Assembly: GCA_012728655.1 (NCBI GenBank)
Contig: JAAYEQ010000047.1
Span: 1-64,000, forward strand
Reading direction: 5' to 3'
DNA: 64,000 bases
DNA from: Syntrophomonadaceae bacterium
Lineage (GTDB): Bacteria > Bacillota > Syntrophomonadia > Syntrophomonadales > DTU052
Shown here: positions 32,422 through 41,452 of the stretch, one piece after another
How positions within the stretch are numbered: the stretch's first letter is position 1
Layout: the number at the start of each line of letters is the position of its first letter
Notes under the pieces: generated by a model
What the model saw: only the letters and a program-made list of their open reading frames with translations
Databases searched by the model: none
What the model was told of the DNA's origin: nothing
Made by a program: the position numbers and the translations under genes

Positions 32422-33937
32422 CACTGGCAAGGTTTACCTGGTAGGAGCCGGACCGGGAGATCCCGGATTGCTTACCGTGAGAGCCCTGGAGCTTATCCGC
32501 AGAGCCCAGGTTATAATCTATGATCGCCTGGTGGGGAAAAGAATCATCGACCAGGCAAATACCGAGGCGGAGAAGATATATGTGGGGAAGGAGTCCAACC
32601 GCCATACGCTTCCTCAGGAGGAGATCAACCGCTTGCTGGCGGCTAAGGCCCGAGAAGGCAAGATGGTGGTAAGGCTGAAGGGCGGAGATCCCTTCCTGTT
32701 CGGGAGGGGAGGCGAGGAAGCTCAATACCTGAGACGGAACGGGGTGGAGGTTGAGATCGTACCCGGGGTGACCTCGGCCATTGCCGCTCCCGCATACGCC
32801 GGCATACCGGTGACTCACCGCGACTATAACTCCACCCTGACGATTATCACCGGCCATGAGCGACAGGATAAACTGGTGGATTCGGTTCCTTGGAAGGAGG
32901 TGGCGGCCGGAAAGGGGACCCTGGTCTTCCTGATGGGGATGGAAAACCTGCCCTTTATCGTAGAAAAGCTGCTGGCGGGGGGGCGTTCACCCGATACCCC
33001 GGTGGCTCTGGTGCGATGGGGAACCCTGCCCCAACAGGAGGTCCTGGAGGCTACCCTGGAAAACGTGGTGGAAAGGGTTCGCACCCGGGGATTCCTGCCA
33101 CCGGCGGTTATTGTGGTCGGGGAAGTAGTCAGGCTCAGGCAGGAATTGGCCTGGTTTGACCGGCGGCCCCTGTTCGGCAAAACCATACTTGTAACCCGGG
33201 CTCGGGCTCAAGCCAGCCGGTTGGTTACCCTGCTGGAGGAACTTGGAGCCTCGGTGGTTGAACTGCCAACTATAGCCGTTAAACCTCTGCCGGTTGCGAA
33301 TTTGCCGGCGATAATACCCGGTATGGAGAAATACTCCTGGATTGTTTTTACCAGCGTCAACGGGGTCAAGATTTTTATTGCTCATTTATTGGAACACGGG
33401 TTTGACATAAGAGACCTTAAAGGCCCTCGGATCTGCGCCATTGGACCGGCTACGGCTGCGGAGGCCGAATCATGGGGAATGAGGGTGTCGGCGGTGCCCG
33501 AGGAATTCCGAGCCGAGGCGGTGGCCGAGGTTCTTTTAAGCCATGCGGGGGCGGGAGACCGGATTCTGCTTCCCCGGGCTCGGGGAGCCCGGGAGATTCT
33601 CCCACAACTGTTGAGAGCACAGGGAGTCATGGTGGATGAACTGGAGATATATGAAGCGGTTACCGAAACGATGCTTGATGAGGAAAACCGGCGCTTGCTG
33701 GAAGAGGGTCTGGTGGATGTCATAACTTTTACCAGCAGTTCCACGGTCAAGAACCTGGTGGCCATTATCGGCGAAGAAATGGTTGGAACCCTGCGCGGCC
33801 GGGTTAAAGTGGCCTGTATCGGTCCGATTACGGCTCAAACCGCCCGAGAAGCGGGGTTCGAGGTTGATGTGGTGGCAGCGGAATATACCATTGACGGGTT
33901 GGTGCAGGCAATAATTGAGGCTTGTGCCGGGGCATAG
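32414..33937 (+). CDS. cobA-hemD: Fused uroporphyrinogen-III C-methyltransferase (CobA/SUMT) and uroporphyrinogen-III synthase (HemD)
   Basis: A 507-residue fusion. Residues 1-245 are SUMT: KVYLVGAGPGDPGLLTVRA, VIYDRLVG, VRLKGGDPFLFGRGGEE and GIPVTHRDYNSTLTIITGHE. Residues about 255-507 are HemD: KTILVTRARAQASRL, a WIVFTSVNGVK block, and DVITFTSSSTVKNL near the end. The fused enzyme closes hydroxymethylbilane to uroporphyrinogen III and methylates it to precorrin-2, pulling flux to siroheme. ATG 32414 follows AGGAG by 7 nt, one codon after the track GTG. This domain fusion is common in Clostridia. Confidence 0.95.
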   Translation: MSNTGKVYLVGAGPGDPGLLTVRALELIRRAQVIIYDRLVGKRIIDQANTEAEKIYVGKESNRHTLPQEEINRLLAAKAREGKMVVRLKGGDPFLFGRGGEEAQYLRRNGVEVEIVPGVTSAIAAPAYAGIPVTHRDYNSTLTIITGHERQDKLVDSVPWKEVAAGKGTLVFLMGMENLPFIVEKLLAGGRSPDTPVALVRWGTLPQQEVLEATLENVVERVRTRGFLPPAVIVVGEVVRLRQELAWFDRRPLFGKTILVTRARAQASRLVTLLEELGASVVELPTIAVKPLPVANLPAIIPGMEKYSWIVFTSVNGVKIFIAHLLEHGFDIRDLKGPRICAIGPATAAEAESWGMRVSAVPEEFRAEAVAEVLLSHAGAGDRILLPRARGAREILPQLLRAQGVMVDELEIYEAVTETMLDEENRRLLEEGLVDVITFTSSSTVKNLVAIIGEEMVGTLRGRVKVACIGPITAQTAREAGFEVDVVAAEYTIDGLVQAIIEACAGA

Positions 33938-33978
33938 AAAGATGTAACCTAAAGGCTGCAGACAAGGGGGAGAGAAAA

Positions 33979-35163
33979 CTGATTGGGTGCACAAAACTGC
34001 TATGCGGAACCGCCACGGTTTCCGAAGTGATCAAACACCGGGCGGGAGGGGAGGTGCCCGCTTCACTCCTGCAATTCAGCGAGATCAACCGGCCCCTGGT
34101 GGTATGGAACACCACCAACCGCTGCAATCTTCGCTGCCGGCACTGTTATATCGAGGCCGAGAATGATTTCTACCGCCATGAATTGACCACGGAGGAGGCG
34201 GTGCGTTTTATAGAAGACCTGGCCCGGATGCGGGTGCCCGTGCTCCTATTTTCCGGGGGCGAGCCGCTCCTGCGCTCCGATATCATGGAACTGGGGAAGC
34301 TGGCATACCACAGCGGCTTAAGACCGGTGCTCTCCACCAACGGAACGCTTATAACCGATGACGTAGCCCGGGAGATCAAGGAGGCGGGCTTTCAGTATGT
34401 CGGAATCAGCATCGACGGCTTACCCGCCACCCATGACCGCTTCCGCCGCAAAGAAGGGGCTTTTGAACAAGCCATGAGAGGCATAAAAGCCTGTATAAAC
34501 CAGAACCTCAAGGCCGGGATCCGGTTTACGGTCAACCGGGCCAATCAAGCCGATCTGCCCGGTATCCTGGACATTGTGGAGCAGGAAGGCATACCCAGGT
34601 TCTGCATGTACCATCTGGTTTATGCCGGACGGGGCAAGGGAATGATGGACCTGGATACCGATAGGCAGGAGAAGCTGCGGATCCTGGATCTGCTGATCGA
34701 AAGAACACTCGATTTCCACCGGCGAGGGATTGAGGTGGAAATCCTTACCACGGATAATCATGCCGACGGCATATACATCTATAACCGGATAAAGGAAATC
34801 GCACCGGAGCGCTCCAATGAGGTGGTTACCCTCCTGCAGATGCACGGCGGATGCTCGGCCGGGACGAAGTTCGCCAACGTGGACCCGCGCGGCAATGTGC
34901 ACCCATGCCAGTTCTGGCAGGATTATACGGTGGGCAATGTAAGGGAAACCCCCTTCAGCGAGATCTGGAACAGCGACGATCCCCTGATGGTTATGCTGCG
35001 GAACAAGTCAATTCATTTAAAAGGGCGCTGCGGTAAATGCGCTTTCAATAAACTGTGCGGAGGATGCCGGATTCGGGCTCGAGAGGCATACGGGGATATC
35101 TGGGCGGAAGATCCGGCGTGTTACCTGAGTGACGATGAAATTAGCGAAGGGATGGTGTCATAA
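33979..35163 (+). CDS. ahbC: Radical SAM protein AhbC-like (12,18-didecarboxysiroheme deacetylase; NirJ1 type)
   Basis: A radical SAM/SPASM enzyme of about 394 residues in the siroheme route to heme b, which removes acetate side chains to give Fe-coproporphyrin III. NTTNRCNLRCRHCY holds the CxxxCxxC SAM cluster near residue 70. C-terminal CGKCAFNKLCGGC supplies an auxiliary cluster. The N-terminal IGCTKLLCGTATVSEVI block is characteristic of AhbC. The track starts at TTG 33922 inside the upstream gene with no ribosome site. AAGGGGGAG instead points to CTG 33979, directly before the conserved IGCTK; this start would be unusual. The gene shares one base with hemB. Confidence 0.85.
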   Translation: MIGCTKLLCGTATVSEVIKHRAGGEVPASLLQFSEINRPLVVWNTTNRCNLRCRHCYIEAENDFYRHELTTEEAVRFIEDLARMRVPVLLFSGGEPLLRSDIMELGKLAYHSGLRPVLSTNGTLITDDVAREIKEAGFQYVGISIDGLPATHDRFRRKEGAFEQAMRGIKACINQNLKAGIRFTVNRANQADLPGILDIVEQEGIPRFCMYHLVYAGRGKGMMDLDTDRQEKLRILDLLIERTLDFHRRGIEVEILTTDNHADGIYIYNRIKEIAPERSNEVVTLLQMHGGCSAGTKFANVDPRGNVHPCQFWQDYTVGNVRETPFSEIWNSDDPLMVMLRNKSIHLKGRCGKCAFNKLCGGCRIRAREAYGDIWAEDPACYLSDDEISEGMVS

Positions 35164-36134
35164 TGGGTTATCCGGTAGTTAGAATGAGGCGGATGCGTGC
35201 CAGTGAAGGGCTGCGCAGGATGGTACGGGAGACCCACGTTCTCCCTCAAGACCTGATTTATCCCCTGTTTATCGTAGCCGGATCGGGGACGGAGGAACCG
35301 GTAGGATCGATGCCCGGGGTAACTCGTTATTCGCCCGATCGTCTGCCCCCGGTGGTGCGAAGGATACACGATTTGGGAATAGCCGGGGTTTTACTGTTTG
35401 GCATACCGGAGTATAAGGACCACCTGGGAACTTCCGCCCATGACGATAAGGGGCCGGTTCAGCAGGCGATTAAGATTATCAAGGACACCACTCCTGAACT
35501 GGTGGTCATAACCGACGTGTGTATGTGTGAGTACACCAGCCACGGCCACTGCGGGTATCTGACCGAGGACGGCAAAATCGATAACGACCGCAGCCTGGAG
35601 ATGCTGGCCCGGGAAGCGTTATCCCACGCCAGAGCGGGATGCGATATGGTAGCCCCTTCGGACATGATGGACGGGAGGATCGGCTATATCCGTAAAGCCC
35701 TTGACGAGGAAGGGTTTGACCACATACCCATCATGTCCTATGCCGCCAAGTACGCGTCGGCGTTTTACGGACCGTTTCGGGAGGCGGCCGAATCGGCACC
35801 CCAAATGGGGGACCGCAAATCATATCAGATGGACCCGCCCAATGTAAGGGAGGCCCTGCGGGAAGTAGAGCTTGATATTGCCGAAGGCGCCGACCTGGTT
35901 ATGGTCAAGCCGGCCATGGCCTATATGGACGTAATCCGGGCGGTCAGGGAACGATTTGATGTACCCGTGGCGGCGTATAATGTCAGCGGTGAATACTCCA
36001 TGATTAAAGCCGCCGCCGAGCGGGGCTGGATTGACGAGGAGCGCATTGTCAGGGAGGTGCTGACCGGGATTAAGCGAGCCGGGGCCGATATCATAATTAC
36101 CTATTTTGCTCTCGAATTTGCCGGTATTCTTTAA
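35163..36134 (+). CDS. hemB: Delta-aminolevulinic acid dehydratase (porphobilinogen synthase)
   Basis: A 323-residue enzyme condensing two 5-aminolevulinates to porphobilinogen. DVCMCEYTSHGHCGYL carries the three Cys of the zinc-dependent type. SYAAKYASAFYGPFREAA and MVKPAMAYMDVI contain the two active-site lysines. ATG 35163 overlaps the ahbC stop (TAATG), so translation is coupled. It sits inside the ahb genes, with a 76-bp gap before ahbD. Confidence 0.96.
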   Translation: MGYPVVRMRRMRASEGLRRMVRETHVLPQDLIYPLFIVAGSGTEEPVGSMPGVTRYSPDRLPPVVRRIHDLGIAGVLLFGIPEYKDHLGTSAHDDKGPVQQAIKIIKDTTPELVVITDVCMCEYTSHGHCGYLTEDGKIDNDRSLEMLAREALSHARAGCDMVAPSDMMDGRIGYIRKALDEEGFDHIPIMSYAAKYASAFYGPFREAAESAPQMGDRKSYQMDPPNVREALREVELDIAEGADLVMVKPAMAYMDVIRAVRERFDVPVAAYNVSGEYSMIKAAAERGWIDEERIVREVLTGIKRAGADIIITYFALEFAGIL

Positions 36135-36210
36135 GATGAAAACCGCATTTTCCGGATAATGCGAACATCGCCGGACCACGGATTATTCGTTTTTGTTGGG
36201 GAGGACTGCT

Positions 36211-37230
36211 ATGCTGGTCTCATGGAACACGACCAATCAATGCAACATGTTTTGCGACCACTGCTACCGGGATGCAGGGGTCAAGCTGGAGGACGAGCTG
36301 ACCACTTCTCAGGGGAAAACCTTGATTGATCAGATCAAGGAGGCCGGCTTCCGGATGATGATCATGAGCGGAGGCGAGCCCCTGATGCGTCCCGATATTT
36401 TCGAGTTATGCGCCTATGCGGTTTCCCGGGGATTGAGGACGGTGATGGGTACCAACGGTACCTTGATTACTCCGCAGGTGGCCGATGAACTGCGCCGGAC
36501 GGGGGTGGCCGCATGTGCCGTCAGCCTGGACAGCATTGCAGCCTCCGAACATGACGCCTTTCGCAAGCTTGAAGGTGCCTACGATATGGCTCTTCAGGGT
36601 ATAGCCAACCTGAAAAGAGCCGGAATACCATTTCAGATTAACACCACGGTTATGGATTGGAATGTCGCGCATCTGGACGCACTGACCGACAAGGCCATTG
36701 AGCTGGGAGCCAAAGCTCATCACCTGTTCTTTTTGATTCCAACCGGGCGTGCGGTTAGCATTGAGCAGGAAGCCCTGCGGGTCCGGGAATACGAACGGAT
36801 CCTGCATCGCATCATGGAAAAACAGAAACAGGTGGCCATTGAAATCAAACCTACCTGCGCACCGCAGTTTGTCAGAGTTGCAGATGCCAAGGGCATACCT
36901 ATCCGCTTTACCCGGGGCTGCCTGGCGGGTATTTCCTACTGTATTATCAGCCCTACCGGGGATGTGCAGCCCTGCGCTTACCTGGACATGCGCCTAGGCA
37001 ATGTAAAGCGGGAGTCATTCGCTGATATCTGGCGCCAAAACCCGGTGTTGAAGGAACTCCGCTCCCAGCGGTACGGCGGGAAGTGCGGATGCTGCGAATA
37101 CACGAACCGCTGCGGGGGATGCAGGGCTCGAGCCTATTATTACAGCGGCGGTGATTACATGGCTCAGGATGATTGGTGCCTCTACCAGCCGAAAGAGTTG
37201 AGAAGGGTTGATATGACATGGACCGGGTAG
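36211..37230 (+). CDS. ahbD: Radical SAM protein AhbD-like (heme b synthase; NirJ2 type)
   Basis: A radical SAM enzyme of about 339 residues predicted to decarboxylate the two propionates of Fe-coproporphyrin III to vinyls, the last step of the siroheme-dependent heme pathway. It begins MLVSWNTTNQCNMFCDHCYRD (the CxxxCxxC cluster near residue 15, closer to the N-terminus than in AhbC). MSGGEPLMRPDIF follows, and the C-terminal CGCCEYTNRCGGC holds an auxiliary cluster. ATG 36211 follows GGGGAGGACTGCT; the track TTG start is too early. Assignment of C versus D between the two radical SAM genes rests on N-terminal pattern and length. Confidence 0.8.
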   Translation: MLVSWNTTNQCNMFCDHCYRDAGVKLEDELTTSQGKTLIDQIKEAGFRMMIMSGGEPLMRPDIFELCAYAVSRGLRTVMGTNGTLITPQVADELRRTGVAACAVSLDSIAASEHDAFRKLEGAYDMALQGIANLKRAGIPFQINTTVMDWNVAHLDALTDKAIELGAKAHHLFFLIPTGRAVSIEQEALRVREYERILHRIMEKQKQVAIEIKPTCAPQFVRVADAKGIPIRFTRGCLAGISYCIISPTGDVQPCAYLDMRLGNVKRESFADIWRQNPVLKELRSQRYGGKCGCCEYTNRCGGCRARAYYYSGGDYMAQDDWCLYQPKELRRVDMTWTG

Positions 37231-37673
37231 ATGCCAGGATACTGAACTATCTGCAGGAAGGAATAAGCTTGAGCCCCCGCCCGTTCCTCGATATGGCCCG
37301 GGAACTGGGGATTTCCGAGGAAACCGTGCTGGCCAGGATTGAAGCCCTGCGCAATCAGGGTCTAATACGCCGCCTGGGAGGGGTGTTTGATTCGCCCCGA
37401 ATGGGGATGAAATCCACTCTCTGCGCGATGGAGGTCCCGGAAGCGAGGATTGAGGAGGTGGCGCAGAAGGTTAATGCCTACCGGGAGGTAACCCATAATT
37501 ACCTGCGCGATGATGTCTATAATATGTGGTTTACCGTAACGGCCTCGTCCCAGGAGGACCTGGAACGGATACTGCAGGAGATAGAGGCCGACACCGGCAT
37601 CGCGGTTGTCAGCATGCCGGTTCGGCGGAGATTTAAGATTAAGGTGGCTTTTGCGTTGGATGAACAGACGTGA
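37218..37673 (+). CDS. ahbA: Siroheme decarboxylase subunit AhbA-like (Lrp/AsnC fold)
   Basis: A 151-residue protein with an AsnC-type helix-turn-helix start (ILNYLQEGISLSPRPFLDMARELGISEETVLARIEALRNQGLI) followed by a RAM-like domain (THNYLRDDVYNMWFTVTA). In the Ahb/NirDLGH group this fold decarboxylates siroheme to 12,18-didecarboxysiroheme and does not act mainly as a regulator. RRLGGVFDSPRMGMKSTL is the group-specific loop. It overlaps ahbD by 13 bp and ahbB by 14 bp; AhbA and AhbB form a heterodimer. Confidence 0.87.
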   Translation: MDRVDARILNYLQEGISLSPRPFLDMARELGISEETVLARIEALRNQGLIRRLGGVFDSPRMGMKSTLCAMEVPEARIEEVAQKVNAYREVTHNYLRDDVYNMWFTVTASSQEDLERILQEIEADTGIAVVSMPVRRRFKIKVAFALDEQT

Positions 37674-38127
37674 TATGGTTGACCGGGTTGTCAAAGAGCT
37701 GCAGGGTGATTTACCCGCGGTTTCCCGTCCCTACCTGGCGGTGGCGGAAAGGACCGGACTGTCCGAACAGGAGGTTATTTCAGTTTTGGACGAGCTCCGG
37801 GAAAAGGGCATGCTCAAACGCATAGGTGCGGTTCTCCGGCATCAGAAGGCGGGTTATGATGCCAATGCCATGGTGGTGTGGAAGGTGCCGGAGGAGGATA
37901 TGGACCGGGTCGGCAGCCTTATGGCCGCCTGTCCTCTGGTGAGCCACTGTTACTGGAGGGAAACCCCGCCCGGATGGCCTTATAATCTCTTTACTATGGT
38001 ACACGCCCGCAGCCGCCGGGAACTCCAGGCGGCGATCCGGGAGCTTTCCCGCCGGTCGGGGATCGATGAGTACAGGGTAATCGAAAGCGTAAGGGAACTA
38101 AAAAAAACCAGTGTTCAGTACCGCTGA
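37660..38127 (+). CDS. ahbB: Siroheme decarboxylase subunit AhbB-like (Lrp/AsnC fold)
   Basis: The partner of AhbA, about 155 residues. The N-terminal helix-turn-helix (PYLAVAERTGLSEQEVISVLDELREKGMLKRIGAVLRHQKAG) and HCYWRETPPGWPYNLFTMVHA match AhbB/NirL-type decarboxylases; the His and Arg here are likely in the substrate site. The track start (37606) is inside ahbA and too early. ATG 37660 or ATG 37675 are possible; neither has a strong ribosome site, consistent with coupling to ahbA. Together with AhbC and AhbD it completes the four-step pathway. Confidence 0.87.
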   Translation: MNRRDMVDRVVKELQGDLPAVSRPYLAVAERTGLSEQEVISVLDELREKGMLKRIGAVLRHQKAGYDANAMVVWKVPEEDMDRVGSLMAACPLVSHCYWRETPPGWPYNLFTMVHARSRRELQAAIRELSRRSGIDEYRVIESVRELKKTSVQYR

Positions 38128-38241
38128 CCCGCAGGTGCCCGGGGCCTGTGCTGCCGGGAAGAGAACAGCCGCGGCCGTCCGCGGGTTGTCAAGGTAAGGA
38201 ATTATCATCGACTGCTATCATGGGTATTGGGAGGTAGGAAC

Positions 38242-39528
38242 TTGAAGATCGCAAGGTCAAGCAGTTTATTTGCCAGGGCCAGAGCGGTTATCCCCGGGGG
38301 AGTCAACAGCCCCGTAAGGGCCTTTAGGTCGGTGGGTATGGAGCCGCTTTTCATCATCCGTGCCCAGGGTTCTCGGATCTTTGACGCCGACGGCAATGAG
38401 TTTATTGATTACGTCGGCTCGTGGGGACCGCTGATTCTGGGGCACAGCCACCCCCGGGTGGTGGAAGCCGTACAAACGGCAGCCCAAATGGGAACCAGCT
38501 ACGGGGCTCCGCATGAAGGAGAAGTGGAATTGGCGGAAATGATCTGCCAGGCTATACCCTCAATCGACATGGTCCGGCTGGTTAATTCGGGAACCGAAGC
38601 CGCCATGAGCGCCGTCAGGCTGGCCCGGGCCTTCACCCGTCGGGATAAGATTGTAAAGTTTGCCGGGTGTTACCACGGGCATGCGGATTCCTTCCTCATT
38701 CAGGCCGGTTCCGGACTGCTGACCGGCGGGGTTCCTACCAGTCCCGGGGTGCCGGAGGATTTAATCGCCAATACTATTGTCTGTCGCTATAATGACCTGG
38801 ATTCGGTAAGAACGGTGTTTGAGCAGATGGGTACCGAGATTGCTGCGGTTATTCTTGAACCGATGGCCGGCAACATGGGATTGGTCTTGCCCGATGTTGA
38901 GTTTCTCCGCGGCCTCCGCCAACTGACGGCAAGTCATGGAGCCCTCTTGATATTTGATGAGGTAATAACGGGATTTCGAGTTACCTACGGCGGTCTGCAG
39001 AATCTGGTGGAGATTGAACCTGATTTGACCTGCCTGGGCAAGATCATCGGCGGTGGACTGCCGGTAGGTGCCTACGGGGGCCGGCGCGATATTATGAAGA
39101 TGATGGCCCCGGAAGGTCCGGTATACCAGGCCGGCACGTTGTCGGGAAACCCGCTGGCGGTGGCGGCGGGGATAGCGACCCTGAAGGTCCTTAAAACGGG
39201 GAACATTTATGATGATATGGAGAGAAAGACATCTGTTCTGGAAACCAGACTGCGGACGGTTTTTGAGGAGACCGGATTGAGGGTGACCATTAACCGATAC
39301 GGTTCAATGTTCAGCATCTTCTTCACCGAGGAAGACGTAACCGATTATGAAAGCGCTCTTACTGCCGACACCGGGATGTACGCGCGTTTCTTTGCCGGTA
39401 TGCTGGAACGCGGCATATATTTGCCGCCTTCCCAGTTCGAAACCTGTTTTGTTTCCGCAGCTCACGAAGATGAGGATATCGAACGAACCGCCGAAGCGGT
39501 ACGGCAGGTTGTCGAAGCCATGGCGTAG
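38242..39528 (+). CDS. hemL: Glutamate-1-semialdehyde 2,1-aminomutase
   Basis: A 428-residue PLP enzyme that makes 5-aminolevulinate, the substrate of Hem[55 protein letters not shown] and [17 protein letters not shown] (the Schiff-base Lys) are all present. TTG 38242 follows GGGAGGTAGGAAC and is preferred to the earlier track start. It closes the heme cluster, giving the complete set from glutamyl-tRNA to siroheme and on to heme b, apart from glutamyl-tRNA synthetase. Confidence 0.96.
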   Translation: MKIARSSSLFARARAVIPGGVNSPVRAFRSVGMEPLFIIRAQGSRIFDADGNEFIDYVGSWGPLILGHSHPRVVEAVQTAAQMGTSYGAPHEGEVELAEMICQAIPSIDMVRLVNSGTEAAMSAVRLARAFTRRDKIVKFAGCYHGHADSFLIQAGSGLLTGGVPTSPGVPEDLIANTIVCRYNDLDSVRTVFEQMGTEIAAVILEPMAGNMGLVLPDVEFLRGLRQLTASHGALLIFDEVITGFRVTYGGLQNLVEIEPDLTCLGKIIGGGLPVGAYGGRRDIMKMMAPEGPVYQAGTLSGNPLAVAAGIATLKVLKTGNIYDDMERKTSVLETRLRTVFEETGLRVTINRYGSMFSIFFTEEDVTDYESALTADTGMYARFFAGMLERGIYLPPSQFETCFVSAAHEDEDIERTAEAVRQVVEAMA

Positions 39529-39539
39529 GAGGGTATTTT

Positions 39540-40316
39540 GTGGAAAACTGGGGTTGGGAGTGGTTTGTTAAGAAGTTTGCTCAAAAAAGCGGTATTGATT
39601 TGCACTCCTACAAAAGGCCGCAAATGGAGCGACGTATCAACAGTTTCATGAGGACAATAGGAGTCCCCAATTATGCGGAACTGATCAAGCTGTTTGACGA
39701 GAACCCCGAGGTACACCGGCGTTTTGTCGAGCATCTGACCATAAATGTATCGGAGTTTTTCCGCAATGCCAATCACTGGGAGGTATTGCGAAATCAAATA
39801 ATACCCGAACTGATAAAGCGAAGAACCCCTTTAAAAATCTGGAGTGCCGGCTGTTCCACCGGTGAAGAGCCGTATTCCCTGGCCATTATGATGCAGGAGT
39901 ATTTTCCCGGTCACGCTCAGCGCATATGGGCAACCGATTTAGATCAGGTGGTATTGAACAAGGCCAAGAACGGCATTTACAGTGAGAAGGCGGTTCAGGG
40001 GATCCCGGCTCACCTGCTGAACAAGTATTTTCGCCGCGATTCGGATTATCAGGTCGTGGACAGTATTAAACAGATGGTGAAGTTTGAGAAACACGATCTG
40101 CTGGCCGACAGGTTCCCGGGGGATTTTGACCTGATTCTGTGCCGCAATGTCGCCATCTATTTTACCGAAGAAGCCAAGGAGAAACTTTATTACAAGTTTG
40201 CCAAGGCTTTGGCCAAAGACGGGGTTTTGTTTATCGGCAGCACGGAACAGATATTCCAGGCGCGTGAGCTCAATTTGAAGTCAATTGCCACTTTCTTTTA
40301 TCAAAAAATCGGTTAG
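39540..40316 (+). CDS. cheR: CheR-type protein-glutamate O-methyltransferase
   Basis: A 258-residue S-adenosylmethionine-dependent enzyme that methylates chemoreceptors. The N-terminal CheR_N domain (YKRPQMERRINSFMRTIGVPNY) precedes the catalytic domain. FVEHLTINVSEFFRN, IWSAGCSTGEEPYSLAIMM (SAM site) and FDLILCRNVAIYF are diagnostic. GTG 39540 follows GTAGGAGGGTATTTT, 11 bp after hemL, so it may be read from the heme operon. No other chemotaxis gene is in this window. Confidence 0.92.
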   Translation: MENWGWEWFVKKFAQKSGIDLHSYKRPQMERRINSFMRTIGVPNYAELIKLFDENPEVHRRFVEHLTINVSEFFRNANHWEVLRNQIIPELIKRRTPLKIWSAGCSTGEEPYSLAIMMQEYFPGHAQRIWATDLDQVVLNKAKNGIYSEKAVQGIPAHLLNKYFRRDSDYQVVDSIKQMVKFEKHDLLADRFPGDFDLILCRNVAIYFTEEAKEKLYYKFAKALAKDGVLFIGSTEQIFQARELNLKSIATFFYQKIG

Positions 40317-40636
40317 CGGATTAAACGGAAACAAGAGAAATCTGAAATTTTTGAAAAGAACGAATAAAGCCTTCGGATTTGAAAAAAGAAGGAATAAGAC
40401 CATTCTTATAGAAGTTTTAATGTTGAATGCGCGCACGCCTGTGCGAGACGAATGGATTTTGTGCGTTTTTGGCAATGCTTTAATTGGAATTCGTGGTTAT
40501 GATAGCTAAATGGCTCAAGCCAGAACGATTTTTATGTTTTTACTGGAGGTGGTATTAAGCAAACCGTTTTTCCGCATTTCGGGGTAAGGGGTATTCAGCT
40601 AACACTGCGTAAAACCGAGAAAAGGAGGAAAGGACT
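40317..40636. other. 320-bp A/T-rich gap before etfB
   Basis: No gene is supported; the track ORF 40285-40509 is Lys/Arg-rich, overlaps cheR and lacks a ribosome site. A GGAGGTGGT ribosome-like site near 40546 has no legal start after it; only ATT at 40555 opens a 27-codon frame that ends on the etfB start. Near 40469-40503, TTGGCA and TATGAT are 23 nt apart, too far for a normal promoter. This stretch probably holds the etf leader, but the promoter could not be fixed. Confidence 0.35.
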
Positions 40637-41392
40637 TTGAAGATTGCTGTATGTGTAAAACAGACATTTGACACAGAGGCTAAGATTGTTCTAAAAGACG
40701 GTAAGATTTCGGGTGACGGTATCAACCTGATTATCAACCCGTATGACGAAGTCGCAGTTGAAGAGGCAATACGCATCAAGGAAAAGCAGGGCGGAGAAGT
40801 GGTTGTCGTCTGTGCCGGCGGGGACAGGGCTACCGAAGCTATTCGTCAGGCTTTGGCTATGGGAGCCGACAGAGGCGTCCATATTAAGGTAAACGATCCG
40901 GATGTTGACGAATATGCCCGGGCGGTTATGCTTGCCGAAGTGTTGAAGGAGCAGGGTGCGGATCTGATACTGTGCGGACACGTTGCGGCTGATGACGGTT
41001 CTTCGCAGGTTCCCACCAGAGTTGCGGAGATTCTGGGATTGCCCCATGCCAACGTGGTAACGAAACTCGAGTTGGGGGACGGCAAGGCAGTCTGCACCCG
41101 TGAAGTAGACGGCGGAATGGAAGTAATGGAAGTTGCACTGCCGGCGGTTATAACCTGTCAGGTAAGTTTGAACGAGCCCCGGTATCCTTCTATGAAGGGT
41201 ATTATGCAGGCCAAGAAAAAGCCGATCGCCAATGTAGATGCAGTTGCAGTTGAATCCAAAGCCAAGATAATTGAACTGGCCCTCCCGGCAGCCAAACAGG
41301 CCGGTAAGAAGATTGAGGGTGAGCCTGAAGATACGGGTAAGCAACTGGCTGAGTGGCTGTTGAACGAAGTAAAGGTTGAAGTTAAGCAGTAA
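40637..41392 (+). CDS. etfB: Electron transfer flavoprotein subunit beta
   Basis: A 251-residue subunit that binds AMP or FAD and docks acyl-CoA dehydrogenase. It begins MKIAVCVKQTFDTEAKIVL, with NPYDEVAVEEAIRIKE, VVCAGGDRATEAIRQALAMGADRG and DGSSQVPTRVAEILGLPHA as ETF-beta blocks. TTG 40637 follows AAAGGAGGAAAGGACT. It forms a unit with etfA and the membrane FeS oxidoreductase, an order described for syntrophic butyrate oxidisers such as Syntrophomonas wolfei, where this ETF carries electrons from butyryl-CoA dehydrogenase to the membrane. Confidence 0.96.
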   Translation: MKIAVCVKQTFDTEAKIVLKDGKISGDGINLIINPYDEVAVEEAIRIKEKQGGEVVVVCAGGDRATEAIRQALAMGADRGVHIKVNDPDVDEYARAVMLAEVLKEQGADLILCGHVAADDGSSQVPTRVAEILGLPHANVVTKLELGDGKAVCTREVDGGMEVMEVALPAVITCQVSLNEPRYPSMKGIMQAKKKPIANVDAVAVESKAKIIELALPAAKQAGKKIEGEPEDTGKQLAEWLLNEVKVEVKQ

Positions 41393-41452
41393 TTGCCTTA
41401 ACCGTGTTTAATGGAACAATACTCATTGAGCATAAATAAAGGAGGGTAACTG

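Noticed and set aside
40469-40503. Promoter for etfB (TTGGCA...TATGAT)
   Set aside because: Spacing of 23 nt is too long for a sigma-A promoter.
40285-40509. 74-codon plus ORF after cheR
   Set aside because: Overlaps the end of cheR, Lys/Arg-rich, no ribosome site.
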